From the NCBI GenBank assembly GCA_951640195.1, contig OX621163.1, forward strand, positions 496,001 through 560,000: a DNA stretch of 64,000 bases, in the 5' to 3' direction. The position numbers and the translations under genes are program-made. Below the pieces are notes generated by a model. The model did not search any database. It was not told the origin of the DNA and saw only the letters and a list, made by a program, of their open reading frames with translations. This DNA is from Porpolomopsis calyptriformis. Lineage: Eukaryota; Basidiomycota; Agaricomycetes; Agaricales; Hygrophoraceae. The first letter of the stretch is position 1, and each line of letters starts with the position of its first letter. Shown piece after piece: positions 47,253-58,926 of the stretch.

Positions 47253-48554
47253 ATGTCCGGTTGGGAACGTGAACTGCCTGAAGCAGATGCAATCATCAAG
47301 GACCGATTGTTTCTCGGAAAGTGAGCGTTTCAATTACAGTATGCTATAATTCACCAATGACTAAATACATCAGTTTATTGGCTGCTGAATCAACCGACCT
47401 TCTTTCAAAACTCGGGATTACCCACATTCTTTCCATCTGCTGTGATTGCGACTTAAAACGTGGACTCAATCGTCTCGTAATTCCCGTAGAAGACTTACTT
47501 GAGGAGGACATCCTTATCCACTTGCCAAAGTCTTGTCAATATATCCAGACCGCTTTGGATGAAGGCGGTAAAATACTTGTCCATTGCGCCATGGGCATCT
47601 CTAGGAGTCCTGCTGTAGTCTGTGCATACCGTGAGCATGTCCATTGATGATGCCAACAGGCTTAGCTTTACTCACCCACATAGTAATGTCAACCCAACAC
47701 CTATCACCCTCCAAGGCATTGGAATTCATTCGAAAGGGTCAATGCATTTCCACCAAAACACATTCGTGAGGCTGACAGTTTGTCCTTAGGCCGCCCTCAA
47801 GCACACCCAAACCATGGATTTATGAAACAATTAGAAGTGTTTGAAAGGTGCAATTATCAACCCTCACTCGCCCACGAAGCATACCTCTCGTGGAAACACC
47901 AGCGAGATGAGGAAGTCGTTGCCTCCATCCCAAAAGGTTTTGTTAAGACTATTGTTCCTGAGCAATTTTTTGTGATCAAGTACGTCTATGTTAAGAGAAG
48001 CCCAGGAGCATTGCGGGCTGACGCGATCGTATCACAGCTTCCTTCCACATCCCCCTTCTTCACTAGAGCCCTTGGTTGCGAAGCGTGGCATTACCCATTT
48101 TCTATCAATGACTGAGGGCGATCTCAGTGATATGCCGGAACGTAGTCTCCCGGCAATATGCAAACACATTGACACTTGTACCGATCAAGATCCAATGACC
48201 GATGCATTTAAATTTATTCAAGACGGCATGGAAAATGGCGGGAAATTTCTCTTCTACAATCATTGCAATAGCGTTGAGGGCTCGGCGGTCACTTGTGCTT
48301 ACCGTGAGTTGGCTTTGAGGATGTCGCTTCGAGGCAGTCACTCACCCTCGTTCACTAGTGATGCTTTCGCAGAATATTAATTTCTCCTCGTCTTTGGCGA
48401 CTCTCCGCGATGGTAATGCATCATCTGTCCTGTGTATCATGACTAAAATGTACTGCCAACAGTTATTCCCATGTACTTGGATGAAACCTCAATCCGCGAA
48501 ACTATGCAGTCTTGCTTTGATCAACTGCTATCGTCCCGAGGCCTTGTTTTGTAG
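47253..48554 (+). CDS. Tandem dual-specificity phosphatase, second domain degenerate
   Basis: The ATG at 47253 gives MSGWERELPEADAIIKDRLF LGN, spliced to LLAAESTDLLSKLGITHILS. The catalytic loop VHCAMGISRSPAVVCAYLMS has the full HCx5RS signature, and FIRKGRPQAHPNHGFMKQLE is the family's end helix. A second domain repeats the layout (FLPHPPSSLEPLVAKRGITH, FLSMTEGDLSD, KFIQDGMENGGKFLFYNHCN). There the loop reads NHCNSVEGSAVTCAYLM, lacking the catalytic Arg, so it should be a pseudophosphatase. The C-terminus VIPMYLDETSIRETMQSCFD ends at TAG 48554. Introns lie in equivalent positions after CAY in both halves, supporting internal duplication. The substrate is unknown. Confidence 0.75.
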
Positions 48555-48699
48555 ATTTCTGCGTACAGTTCTGGGTAACTCTACATTCTGGTTGCCCGGT
48601 AATACAAATGTGTTTATAAAAAACGCAACTGAGTGTTTTCGGGTCAACCTGTACCTTCAGCAGATAACGTGACTTGAAAGCAAACCTCCATCGTAAATC

Positions 48700-50128
48700 A
48701 TGTCAAAACGACCCGCCTCGCCAGACGGTACGCTCGTCAAACGCGCACGGTCATCAACACCACCCGTAAACCAAATTGTCATATCCTCGTCCAACGACGA
48801 CCAACAAAAGGGCCTCATCCGAACCGTAAAACGCACCAGTAATCTTGAAGCGCCTATCATCAGCCTGGCGGGAGCGCATTCGGTGCGAGAACAATCAAGC
48901 TCTCATTGAAACCAAATTCTGATCTTACGCTCCCTTCGGAAAGGCGGAAATTCTAAGCTGTAGATTTGATCCTACTGGTCAGAACATCGCAGCATGTTCA
49001 TCCGATCGAGGAGTTTGCGAGTTTCATTCTTTTTTTTTTGTCTATATGCAACCAGCCCATCTAATCCCAACCCACCTTTTTCAATTCTCACCAGCCCTAT
49101 GGCGCACGTATCCGCCCAACACCAACTACGGCCTACTCTCCAACCTCGCCAAGGCACCCATCCTTGACCTCCAGTGGTCCCTCTTTTCGCCCGTGTTGTA
49201 TACTGTTTCAGCGGATAGCACGCTTGTCATGACGGACACCACGACCGGTCAGCGCGTGCGCAAGATCCGCGCGCACCGCGGGATCGTCAACACCCTCGAC
49301 CGGACACTTGCAGGCGGCGCCGGCGTCGAGCTCGTGGCGAGTGGCTCGGATGACGGAACGGTTAAAGTCTGGGAGGGCGGAGAGGACGGCGTGAAACAGG
49401 CGGTCGCTTCGCTCGAGGTCGGGTGTCCCGTCACCGCGGTATGTTGGAGTGCGGATGGAACGAGTATCTACGTTGGCGCTTTGGATAACGAGATTCACGT
49501 CCGTCGTCTCCAATCCATCTCCCGTATCCTTTTTTCGCCGACCCCATTTGTGTTCCTTTTTTTGGCAGGTATACGATTTCCGTAAACAAGCAAAAGTACA
49601 TGGCCTATCGGGACACGTCAATACGCCCACCTCGCTTTCACTCTCACCCAACGGCTCATACCTTCTCTCCCCTTCATTATCCTCACACACACTCATCCAC
49701 GACGTCCGCCCGTTCTCGCCCTCGCCCTCGCGCATTCATCGTATACTCCAAGGCGCACCCGCCGGTTTCGAGAACACGCTTCTCAAAGGCGCTTGGAGCA
49801 AGGACGATGGTGGAAAACGCGTGGCTGTGGGTGGCGCAGACAGAATGGTGTGTGTGTGGGAGGTTGAGAACGGGAAAGTTCTATACAAGGTCTGTACCCC
49901 TCCCACTCCTTTTTTTGCGCTCATTCTTATTCGTCTTCACACTCAGTTACCTGGACATAAAGGCACAGTTACAGCTGTTGATTTCCATCCCAAAGAACCT
50001 ATCAGTAAGCGCGTTGTTTGATCGAACATGGTCGTGCAAGATTCGCTGACGCGTGAATGGTTACAGTTCTCACAGGGAGCAAGGACGGGACTATGCTTCT
50101 AGGAGAATTGGAGTCTGGCGTTATTTAA
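48700..50128 (+). CDS. SNRNP40: U5 snRNP 40-kDa WD40 protein (Prp8-binding)
   Basis: The ATG at 48700 encodes MSKRPASPDGTLVKRARSST, an N-terminus typical of this family. WD40 blades follow: AEILSCRFDPTGQNIAACSS DRGV, SLWRTYPPNTNYG, VVASGSDDGTVKVW-type (here VASGSDDGTVKVWEGG), VTAVCWSADGTSIYVGALDN, HGLSGHVNTPTSLSLSPNGS, LIHDVRPFSPSPSRIHRILQ, GAPAGFENTLLKGAWSKDDG, KRVAVGGADRMVCVWEVENG, YKLPGHKGTVTAVDFHPKEP and LTGSKDGTMLLGELE. The last three blades are almost invariant among eukaryotes. One intron (donor at 49017) must use GC-AG to join DRGV to SLWRTYPP. It functions in the U5/tri-snRNP of the spliceosome. Confidence 0.9.
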
Positions 50129-50339
50129 TCATCTCCAATGTTACCATGGCTTAAATCCCCATGTTCAAAAAATTTGCCATCTCTGATGCTACCAGGTTCA
50201 AATGAAATGTCAACGGCACAAAAACGAATCAAGCTTATATTCAGAAATACACAGATCTTAGAAATACACACATAGATACTGCTCTTTGACTACTCAGAAC
50301 AAGTTTCCAACAACGGAACCAACAATTCCATCCGGTGGT

Positions 50340-52511
50340 TTAGTCGGTATCAGCGAGAGAGATGTGATAGCTGGGGAGGGTCATCGTCAGCTCATCAATG
50401 TACCAATACCTCTCCCGATTTTCTTTCCCCTTCCCTTTTTTCTTCTTCCCAGTCGATTTACCACTCCCCACCGCAACATTTTCCTCGCCGCCATCCTCAA
50501 CCGGGGCATGAGCAAGCTGGACCCAAATCGCACCGACACCAATCCCAACACCCAGGCTGGCAATGGTAGACGGCTCCACAAGCACCGTGATATCATTCTT
50601 GAACGGGTCATGCGGTTTCCCATTCTTCTTCGCGTCCTCATTCGCACTTTCACCCTCGACGGGAGCGACAGCACCCCTGGAAGTCTCCAAAATCCTCGGG
50701 TTGGACAGATTCGCGTCCTCCGTTAGATCCCATCCCAACCAAGGTTCAAACACCACTTTCGCAAACCGACCTTCAAGAGCCATCTCCACCGCCTCCGGAT
50801 CTAGTGCCCATGATTCCGCACCACCGCTTCCTTTACGAGGGACAGTCTGAGGCGGCAACGTAACTGACTTTACGCGCCTCACCGATGACTCGACGATACC
50901 TGTCGTATGCGTTATCGGGAGTGACGTCGGACCCAACAGTGCCATCAAAGAGTGAACGGGAGGATCCCAAGAAGAGAAATCCACGGGGCCAAAAGCGGAT
51001 CGCTCTGTATCCCAATAATCGCCCGAGTCGCCCCACGCGCCTCCACCCCATCCCCCTCCGCCTCCCGACTCTTCGGCACCCCATCCACCTCCGTCAACGT
51101 TATCCTCGATAATCTCCTTCGTCAGGTCAGGTTCGACGAATTTAAATTCCTCTTCGATCGCCACGGCCGGGGGGTTTGTATCATCCGCTACAGTTGAGAG
51201 GTCTGGCGCACTATCGCCAGCGTCCAGCTTTTGTCTCTTCGCATCAGGTTCTTCGGTGTGTTGATCCTCCCCGTCTTCGACGGGTGGGAGTGGGTGGTAT
51301 CCCTCTGACTTGCGATCCCAACATGCTCGACAGGCCAGATGGAAATTATCCGGCATCGTTTTTGCAATCTTGGACGTTAACGGTAATTCTTTCATAGCAA
51401 GTTCTGCAACGGCAAGAGCCCGACGAAGAGCACGCTCGTGAGTGGAGTCTGGGAGGGCTCGGTTGCGGATGAGAAATTTGAAGAAGATGGAGATGAGACG
51501 GGGGACTGAATTGAGGTTACGATCAGACCTGCGAGGAGTTAGCATTGGTGTGATACAGTATAAACGGGGAAGCAGCCGACTGACCAAATCAGTCCTTGCT
51601 TTGCCATAAACGAAGACAAGAATATTTTGATCGAGGCTTCTGGATCGTTCAAAAATGCGTTCAGTTTGTCGTCCTTGTTCTCGTCAAACACGTCCTCCTC
51701 GGGGTCAGGACCCTCGTCATTCTCCCCATTAGTCTCAGGTGGCTGGTCTGGACAAGTTTGCTGGGCAGAGTTGGACTGGTCGGAATCCCCCAAGATGACG
51801 ACATCCATCTTGCTAGATACAGAGTCATCATCGGAAAAATCACCCTCGATTTCTGGCTGTTGATTGAATCCTTTCTTTTTGGCCAATTTGGGGGTGGGTG
51901 AAAGGAGACCGACGAAAAGACGAAACTGAAGATGGACGGGAAGAGGTCAGTACGTTATAATGGTCACGTGAAGAGGAGAGGTACTTGATCCCACAAATTT
52001 TGTATATCACTTGTCCAAGGACGGTTTTTGAAGTCGGAGGCGGCGCTGTGAAAGCGATCGATGGGAGATAGATGACTGTCGATAACAAGGACCACTTAAC
52101 GAACGGCCACCGACGCATAAAAAGTGAGAGAAAAGCATACGGATCGTAGCTATACATCCTCGACTCCTCTCGCTCTTCCCAAGATTGCCACCACTCCTTT
52201 CTTACATTTCGCCCTGCGGAAGTGCTGGCAGCGGCTTTGGGGACCTCTTTCCTCTTCCGCTTAGCGTTCGTCTTACACATATCCATCTCATGGCTCGAGC
52301 GTAACTCTACAGTGGGAATACCCCGACCGTCGAGTTCGACTTGTTCGTCATCGTTCATCAATCGGATGCCACACTCTTTGAACGCTTCGAATGGAATAAT
52401 TTCCGCGCCTTCCGGAGGAGTAGGGAAGGGTGGAAACCTGATAAAGGTGACATCGGCAGCAAGCAGATTGGCGGATTCCGTGTCTGGCACTGCGGGGTGT
52501 ACCTCAGACAT
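50340..52511 (-). CDS. Conserved basidiomycete protein with Gly-Trp cluster, function unknown
   Basis: The ATG at 52511 encodes MSEVHPAVPDTESANLLAAD, FPTPPEGAEIIPFEAFKECG. Later exons give KEWWQSWEEREESRMYSYDP, FKNRPWTSDIQNLWDQ, FRLFVGLLSPTPKLAKKKGF, LNAFLNDPEASIKIFLSSFM, DRNLNSVPRLISIFFKFLIR and DNFHLACRACWDRKSEGYHP. A Gly/Trp cluster at about 51010-51080 (GGGWGAEESGG, GGWGGGAWGDSGDYW) follows. The C-terminal half contains SSWDPPVHSLMALLGPTSLP, FAKVVFEPWLGWDL and ends YWYIDELTMTLPSYHI. The order feels familiar from Agaricomycete proteomes, but I cannot name it. An Argonaute-associated (Arb1/GW-type) role is a possibility from the GW cluster only. An internal TTG at 51886 is not the start. 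Confidence 0.65.
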
Positions 52512-52580
52512 GGTTGGAAACAAATCGCAGAAACGTGACCGCGTTCATCAAGAAATACGATTCCGGTTATTTCCGGCTTT

Positions 52581-52662
52581 CAAAGCCAAACATTGCCAAC
52601 CATGTCGAAGCACCATCCCGGCAAAGCCAAACATTGTCAACCATGTCGAAGCACCATCCCGG
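52581..52662 (+). repeat. 41-bp tandem duplication covering the PHF5A start codon
   Basis: Units 52581-52621 and 52622-52662 differ at one base and both contain CAACCATGTCGAAGCACC. The first ATG (52602) is out of frame with the second (52643), because 41 is not a multiple of 3. Confidence 0.9.
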
Positions 52663-53242
52663 TAAGATGGAGGTTTCGACGGCCGACCAACCCTTTTCAC
52701 TAATGTTCTAAACAGATTTAATCATGTGCAGGCGCCAGCCCGGGATCGGTCAGTCCAACCCACTCTGTGAAACAAAAAGGAAGCTGAACAACAAATACAG
52801 CTATCGGACGCTTATGTGAGAAATGCGACGGGAAATGGTAGGATATGGCTTCTTTTCCGTATTAATCTCTAACCCAACGCAACAAGCCCTGTTTGCGATT
52901 CATATGTCAGACCAGAAACGCTAGTCCGCATATGCGACGAATGTAATTTTGGGACCTACGGAGGACGATGTATCATTTGTGGCTCACCTGGTCCGTCGTT
53001 CTCTTCTTTTCTCCTCATCGGTCATTCTAATTGTGTGCTTCAGGAATCTCTGATGCCTATTATTGCGCCGAGTGTACAAGACTTGAAAAGGATCGCGATG
53101 GGTGCCCGAAAATCGTGAACTTGGGTGCCAGTCGCACCGATCTGTTCTATGAGCGAAGACGTTTGGGTGGGTTTGGATAATGACAGCTGCCTTTTTTCTT
53201 CACTCACCCGACGTTGATTTGATAGGATTCAAGAGAGGTTGA
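52643..53242 (+). CDS. PHF5A: PHF5A/Rds3/Ini1, SF3b zinc-finger subunit
   Basis: Six short exons encode [110 protein letters not shown]-stop (TGA 53240-53242). All CxxC pairs of the zinc knot are present and the length (about 110 aa) equals the family norm. All introns are GT-AG. The start is ATG 52643, because only it reaches the first donor (52662) in frame. The protein is a core part of the SF3b complex of U2 snRNP, near the branch-site adenosine pocket. Confidence 0.95.
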
Positions 53243-53655
53243 TGATCGACCTCTACATCTGTGAAGGCGAGGAGAGTAGGGCCATCTCAATTTTCGCTTA
53301 TCGCAGTATCTTGAGTGTCGACTCCCTTCCTTACTTCGCTGAATAGATGTAGCCTTTTAGACTTTTGACCTCACTACGGCTACCCGAGTGATGATGGAAA
53401 TCTCTTCGCGAAGGGATTTGGGTTTCGGTCGCAGTGGACCGTCTTTTGTACCCATTAGGTATGCGGGGACGTCGCTGGAACTTAATTCCGCAAAAGCGTC
53501 CGTTGAACTCGCTCAGACAGGGTGTTCGGGAAGAATGAACTTGACTCGGATCCTACCCTATAAACCAACTCCAATGACCCCTCCATTCCATAAGCCCACT
53601 CCCCGACTTGGCTCTTTTTCAATATTGGGTCCAACTACCCTCAGAATCCCCACCC
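53243..53655. other. Intergenic / promoter of family member A
   Basis: ACCCTATAAACC at about 53562 is a TATA box for the gene at 53656. A 20-bp string (ATCGCAGTATCTTGAGTGTC at about 53303) recurs at about 56169, a sign of local duplication. No gene. Confidence 0.5.
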
Positions 53656-54258
53656 ATGTCTGATGGTCCACAGCGCTCATATCCGTCGAATGACCAAGCC
53701 TCTGACCATATCGACAAGCTTGACGTAGCACACTCTGATCCGTCCCATTCCCGATCTCCACAATCACCGAGACCACCTGTTGTCCGTATCCGACACTCCA
53801 CTCAGCAGGATACCCGTCCGCTACTACGCTTTCCACTCACGGGAGACCCCAACCCCGAATATCTTCCGAACGATCTGAATGCTCAGATGATTTTGGTTTG
53901 TAACCATCAACCTACTTTTTCCTGAGTCACTGAATCTCTCTCCTAGGCCTGCACCATCATCGGTGTGCAAGTGAACCTTCTCACGTCCAGCACACTACCT
54001 TTGACGCCCTTGATCCTTACCACCCTTGGACTGGTTCTTGAACTGACGGGCGCTGTGCTCGTGGTCGGCCATATCCAACCTCAACCTCGACCCCAAGCTG
54101 CCCACGGCGTCGAACAAACACAAACACCTTTGGATGCTTCCGCCCAACGGCCCTTGCCGACCGCCTTCATTCTGATGGGCATCGTAATGTTCACAGCTGC
54201 GGTCATACTGACCCCGTTTTCGATCCAAACAGCTTGGTATGTTCGTTCAGCAATCTGA
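53656..54258 (+). CDS. Two-TM membrane protein, family member A
   Basis: The ATG at 53656 (MSDGPQRSYPSNDQASDHID) opens a polar N-terminus with GDPNPEYLPNDLNAQMIL, an intron (53896-53946), then ACTIIGVQVNLLTSSTLPLT. Two hydrophobic helices follow (LILTTLGLVLELTGAVLVVG and LPTAFILMGIVMFTAAVILT). It ends SIQTAWYVRSAI-stop if unspliced; splicing of gtatgt...caacag gives TG^A right after QTA. The sequence TCAGAATCCCCACCCATGTC around the start is nearly identical to member C. It is about 190 aa with no known domain; the N-terminus is probably cytosolic. Confidence 0.7.
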
Positions 54259-54337
54259 TGGTTTTTTTGATGATTCCAATCGGTCAACAGACACGGTAGG
54301 AAACGAAGATAATGTTTTCACTTTGACGATAATGCTT

Positions 54338-54486
54338 GGGGGTGCATTGTGATGTCATCACTCGTGTCTGTTGTGGACGTATATGTAGCGTCCCCAGAGA
54401 AGGTGGGGTAGGATACCTGGTCCCACCCCACCTTCTCTGGGGATGCTCCCTATGCATCCACTACAGACACATCACAATGCACCCCC
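54338..54486. repeat. 149-bp foldback (near-perfect hairpin)
   Basis: The left arm begins GGGGGTGCATTGTGATGT and the right arm ends ACATCACAATGCACCCCC. At the centre, CCCCAGAGAAGGTGGGG faces CCACCCCACCTTCTCTGGGG around a short loop. The arms are about 65-70 nt with few mismatches. No clear target duplication or ORF. It lies 80 bp after family member A. Confidence 0.8.
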
Positions 54487-54950
54487 TTTCCTTCTCCACT
54501 CGCCCGCGAACGTCCCCACAATTATTTTGAAGTCTTAGCTGTAATAATATACTGAACCCGCTGAATAGATATAACATATTCTAATAACCAAACCTGCCTG
54601 CATAAGTTTTGACGGCGGCAACTCTCCGTGGCTGTGTCTGCCTTGAGGTATCTGCCAAACACACGAGGAAGTTCACCAAAAGCAACTTCAATGGGATGTC
54701 AGACATAGCCTCGTGTCTTTCGGCATTATCCTCACCAGTGCTGGATCTATCGCCGGCCACGTTCAGTGCTTCTAATTATTTCCATAACAGGTAGTTCTTG
54801 TCGCAACACGTTGAAAACAAACCAAATAGAAGCCGCAGACTTCCTTATAAGGCTATCAGTACACGAATCCTTGCTTTAATCATGAGGTGATTCAAAGCTG
54901 GCTGCCCACCCTATAAATCTATAGTATGGCCACTCCGTCTCCAAGACAGT
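54487..54950. other. Promoter region of family member B
   Basis: Contains CCACCCTATAAATC at about 54907 (TATA). 54600-54920 is visibly related to 56280-56680 (shared GATGTCAGACATAGC, TTCCTTATAAGG and CTGGCTGC in the same order). No gene. Confidence 0.5.
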
Positions 54951-55523
54951 ATGCCCGCTCCACAACGCTCTCATTACGAACGAGCCTCAACCCATTTCTA
55001 CAAGCTACACATAGCAGAACCTAGCCTATCCCTGGCCCGGCCTCTGCAATCGCTAAAACCACCTGTTTTCCATACACCACACTCCGATACGCACCCGCCA
55101 CGCTCTCCACCCACAGGGGATCCCAACTGCGATTATGTTCCAAACGGTTTGAACGCCCAGATCATTTTGGTCCGTCACCTCCACCCCCCTGGTTTTCATC
55201 TGATTCGCTGATCCTCCCTCCTCTAGGCTTGCACCATCATCGGTGTGCAAGTCAACCTCCTCACGTCCAGCTCATTGCCCGTGACGCCCCTGGTCTACCT
55301 GTTTACCACCCTCGGACTGGTTCTTGAACTGACCGGCGCCGTGCTCGCGGTGGGCCATCTCCAACGCAAACCCGAAGCTTTTGAGCGTGCCGGCGGTCTC
55401 CGGCAATCACCTTTGGAGGTTTTCGTCGGCCAGACCTTGCCGATCGCGTTCATTCTGATGGGCATCGCGATGTTCACGATCGCAGTCGTATTGACCATGT
55501 TTTTGATCAAATCATCCTGGTAA
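54951..55523 (+). CDS. Two-TM membrane protein, family member B
   Basis: The ATG at 54951 (MPAPQRSHYERASTHFYKLH) leads to PTGDPNCDYVPNGLNAQIIL, an intron (55170-55226), ACTIIGVQVNLLTSSSLPVT and two hydrophobic helices (VYLFTTLGLVLELTGAVLAV, and LPIAFILMGIAMFTIAVVLT). The end is MFLIKSSW-TAA at 55523, or TG^A if the gtaagt...aacag intron is spliced. The second exon is highly similar to members A and C; the N-terminus is freer. Function unknown. Confidence 0.7.
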
Positions 55524-57822
55524 GTTCGTTCAGCCAACCCGATGATTCCTTTGGTGATTTTAATTCTCCAACAGAGGCTGCAGACGACGAAGATCTGCAG
55601 TTTTCCGCATTGACAAGTATCCTAGATTCTCTAATGGACAGAAATTGCTTTGTCGTGTAATTGCACCAAGTTTGGCTGATGATATCTTGATATGGATCAG
55701 TTATGACCGCGGTGAGGGCTCACTCACCTTTAACACCCTCAACGTTACGCCTGTTTCGATGGTTGAGAGGGGCAAGGACGATGGAGAGTTGGAGGCATAG
55801 CAGTGAAGAGACCCGTGGACATGAGAGAGAGAGAATGGTACGAGGATCTGATCAAACCTGAAAGGAAGGAAGGCCGCGTGGCTTCCATGCTGTGGCTGTG
55901 CGAATGGGTGGGAAGGGGGATCGAAGACCACTTTCGGACGTTTTAAATGATCGCTCACCTAAAGGCTGGCATGAACATCGAATGTAGACCTCGGCGAAAC
56001 CTGCACGAGGTGCTTATTTGATAGATCGGATGCAATGGGGAACTCTCGGTGTCTGTCTGCGACGCTCATCTGTTTCATGGCCTCATGGTCCCTGACGCCC
56101 TCCTAAAAAATATACAAACTGGTTATAAGAAAGTCGTAATGCGATGAGAAATAAGATTTCTTGCTCATCGCAGTATCTTGAGTGTCAAGCCCCGAAATGC
56201 ATTGCTCGGTTGATCGTGTATTGGTTCGCTGCACAGGAAACAGCCAGCTCTATCAAACCAACTTGTAAATCCTTGACTTAGACGTCACCCTGCCGAATAA
56301 ATCCAACTCTACCCAAACATGCGGCTATGACGTGGTATGTAAGAAGGAGTTTCATAACGGCGATGTCAGACATAGCTTTATCGGTACTAGTATCCGGCAC
56401 TGCATTCAATCTGTTGCAGGCAACGTTCAACGAGTGTTGGTAGCGAACGCTCGCCGTTTGCTTACATGCGTTTTCGTCAATGCAAATAAGTATTTCTATA
56501 ACAGGTAAATTCATTTAGACTTTAAACTTGAGCCTCGACGGAAATAACAAACCGGTCTTCATATCGGTCATTTCCCTGAGTTCCTTATAAGGGTAATCCT
56601 ATCAATACGCGGCCGAGGAAGCAGGATTCAATTCAAGTCTGGCTGCTTTTCAACGCTTTCACCTGCCCTACATCGACTTGTTGGGTGCCCCACTTCTAAT
56701 GTGCACTATCGTGGCAAGGTCAGTTGTTGTTGATATGGTCAGACCCGAGAACTTTTGTGACCATGTGGAGAGCCCGGTGGGTCGGATAGGGGATCCATTG
56801 GCGTCTGAGGAGGCTGCCATGTTGGCATCGAGGAAAAACCTTGGGTGAGATCACATGAATCCATTTCTCTGCAAAGAATTCAGGTCACTCACACCATAAC
56901 CTGGTCATGAAGCTGGCTTGCCTGCCCCCACAAAAGGCGAAGACATCGTCGTCAGTGATATAATCAAGAAAATGAATAGATCGGAATGATGGAATGATTC
57001 AAGACCGGAACGACCATCAATTTCAAGCTAGAAATTTCCGGTGACCAAAACCAGTCAACTTTTGGCTCGCACAGGACAACCGCTACACCCAACAAGAAAG
57101 AAAGCCGTCCTCATCCTATTCGAACGCACCCTACAATGTCCGATTAGGGCGTCCCGAGAACGTCTGTTGGGGCAGTGTTCAGGCTGATTCTGACATTATG
57201 CATGTAAGATCTGATGGTCCATTGCTCGTGGCTTGACAGGTTGATACCATGACACACTCGTGCACTGGTGTTAGTGTTTCTAAAATAAAGGCCTCTTGCT
57301 GCGCACTTCACGACCGAACTGTCATCTAGAACACGATGCCGATGCCCAACGAGCAAGTGATGAACGAAATCCGTTGCTACACCGACCCGACCCTGTTGCC
57401 AATAAAGCTACTGGCCACGAGTCATGATTAATTACTGCCTGTGAGTCTCAATTGCTTCCACAGATAATGCAAGGCACTCTCTTGGTTCTCTACGATTTTA
57501 GCTTTACAGCTTGAAGCTACGTATGTAATCCACACTTGAATTTCAGAACGCTTTCTCATAAACAAGTTTACTGCCATAGAATAGCCGGGAAGTGACTCAC
57601 AATGCCACCTATTTAAGGCAAGATGATTGACTTCCGTAGCCAATCCGTTTTCTCCGCATTGCCTTGATCATGATTAGTGGAACTCCTTACCCATCTCATG
57701 TCCCCTTGCATGAAACTCGGATAATTATTAAGCTCGTCCTATAGAAATTCACGGGGATCCTCCACCCTAACCAGGCCTTGTTCGAAACCCCTCTGAATCC
57801 TCTCTGTATCTACAATCAGTAA
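55524..57822. other. 2.3-kb gene-poor stretch with a decayed duplicate
   Basis: 56280-56680 repeats, in order, the upstream region of member B, but the sequence diverges exactly where the coding start would be, so this is a promoter-only remnant. 55690-55960 on the minus strand shows weak similarity to 61550-61620 (KVVFD / KAVFDLL-type words), again from duplication. I see no complete gene. Confidence 0.5.
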
Positions 57823-58625
57823 ATGGGTTTCAAAGAGCTTTTAAGCCAATTTCTCACCCGTCCGGGCGACACCCCGACTAGGGACACCTTCATCGTGTAA
57901 GTGGAAGCGTGTCATATCAACTCTTCACTGACATTATCCCCAATCTCACAGTGTAATTGGTGCAACAGGAGCGGGGAAGAGCACAGTAAGTCTGGGCATT
58001 TGCTATGATCACTGGAACTGTAATCAAGCAGCCTAAAAAAGTTCATCAATACGGCAACAAACAGCTGTGAGATGCCCATCGGCCATGGCCTGTCATCATG
58101 CACCACCGACGTGAAGAGTGTTAGATGCGCTCACCCAACAAATGAAAACCACCACGTCGTCTTCGTGGATATTCCTGCATTTAACCATGACGCGAGAACT
58201 CCTGCTGAGATTGGGATAACAATCAGTAAGTGGCTAGAGAAGATGTGAGTGACTCCTTTATCATCTTGCCATGAACAATACCGTATTCACATTTGACTCA
58301 TTCCAGGTACACGCGGAAAATCAAAATAGCCGGCATCATCTGTTTGCATAGGATATCAGACACACGAATGATCGATCCGCCACTCACGCATCTTCTTTCA
58401 TTTGAAAGATTATGCCAGGAGGATGCTTCAAGAAAGATCATCCTCGCAACCACGATGTGGGGGTTGGTTGATGAAGAAGAGGGGAGCCGTCGCGAGCAAG
58501 AATTACGATCAAACTATTGGAAGACGATGATCGCCCGTGGATCCGATATAGTTCGATACGAAGACACGGCAGAGTCGGCTTGGAATATCGTCAAGTTACT
58601 ACTGGAGGGTTGCAAGGATGATTGA
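57823..58625 (+). CDS. AIG1-like P-loop GTPase, copy 1
   Basis: The ATG at 57823 gives MGFKELLSQFLTRPGDTPTR. The second exon has the Walker A/G1 motif VVIGATGAGKST, and a third exon opens FINTATNSCEMPIGHGLSSC TTDVKSV (G2-like). HHVVFVDIPAFNHDARTPAE contains DIPAF where G3 DTPGF is usual. The last exon has IKIAGIICLHRISDTRMIDP, ILATTMWGLVDEEEG (G4-like TTMW) and RYEDTAESAWNIVKLLLEG. It matches the fungal family of AIG1/Toc34-type G-domain proteins. It is about 200 aa, i.e. a bare G domain. Introns are short GT-AG. Copy 2 at 62279 is very similar in exons 2-4. Confidence 0.8.
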
Positions 58626-58926
58626 GAGGGTAAGATTGCTGTGAATCTTCAGGCTCCTAGGGGAGGAATGGGTACACGCACGTTCACTCAAGTTAAGAGA
58701 TACAATTCATATATTTGATGGATTTTTTAATTTGTGTCCTTCATTTCGTATTCAACCTGCCCATCGCTTTTGTATTTGGTGTGGGATATTGGCAGAGGAT
58801 GATACCACTCCGAGAGCGGCCCTCTACTACAAGATACCGCGTAGAACTTATAATTGCAGTTCCCTACGTTGTTCGCAAAAGCATCGTTAATGTGAGACAT
58901 GGACAGGAGCCTGAACACCTACATTG

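Noticed and set aside
51539..51886. Separate gene starting at 51886
   Set aside because: The codon there is TTG, and splicing joins this frame smoothly to the upstream exons starting at 52511.
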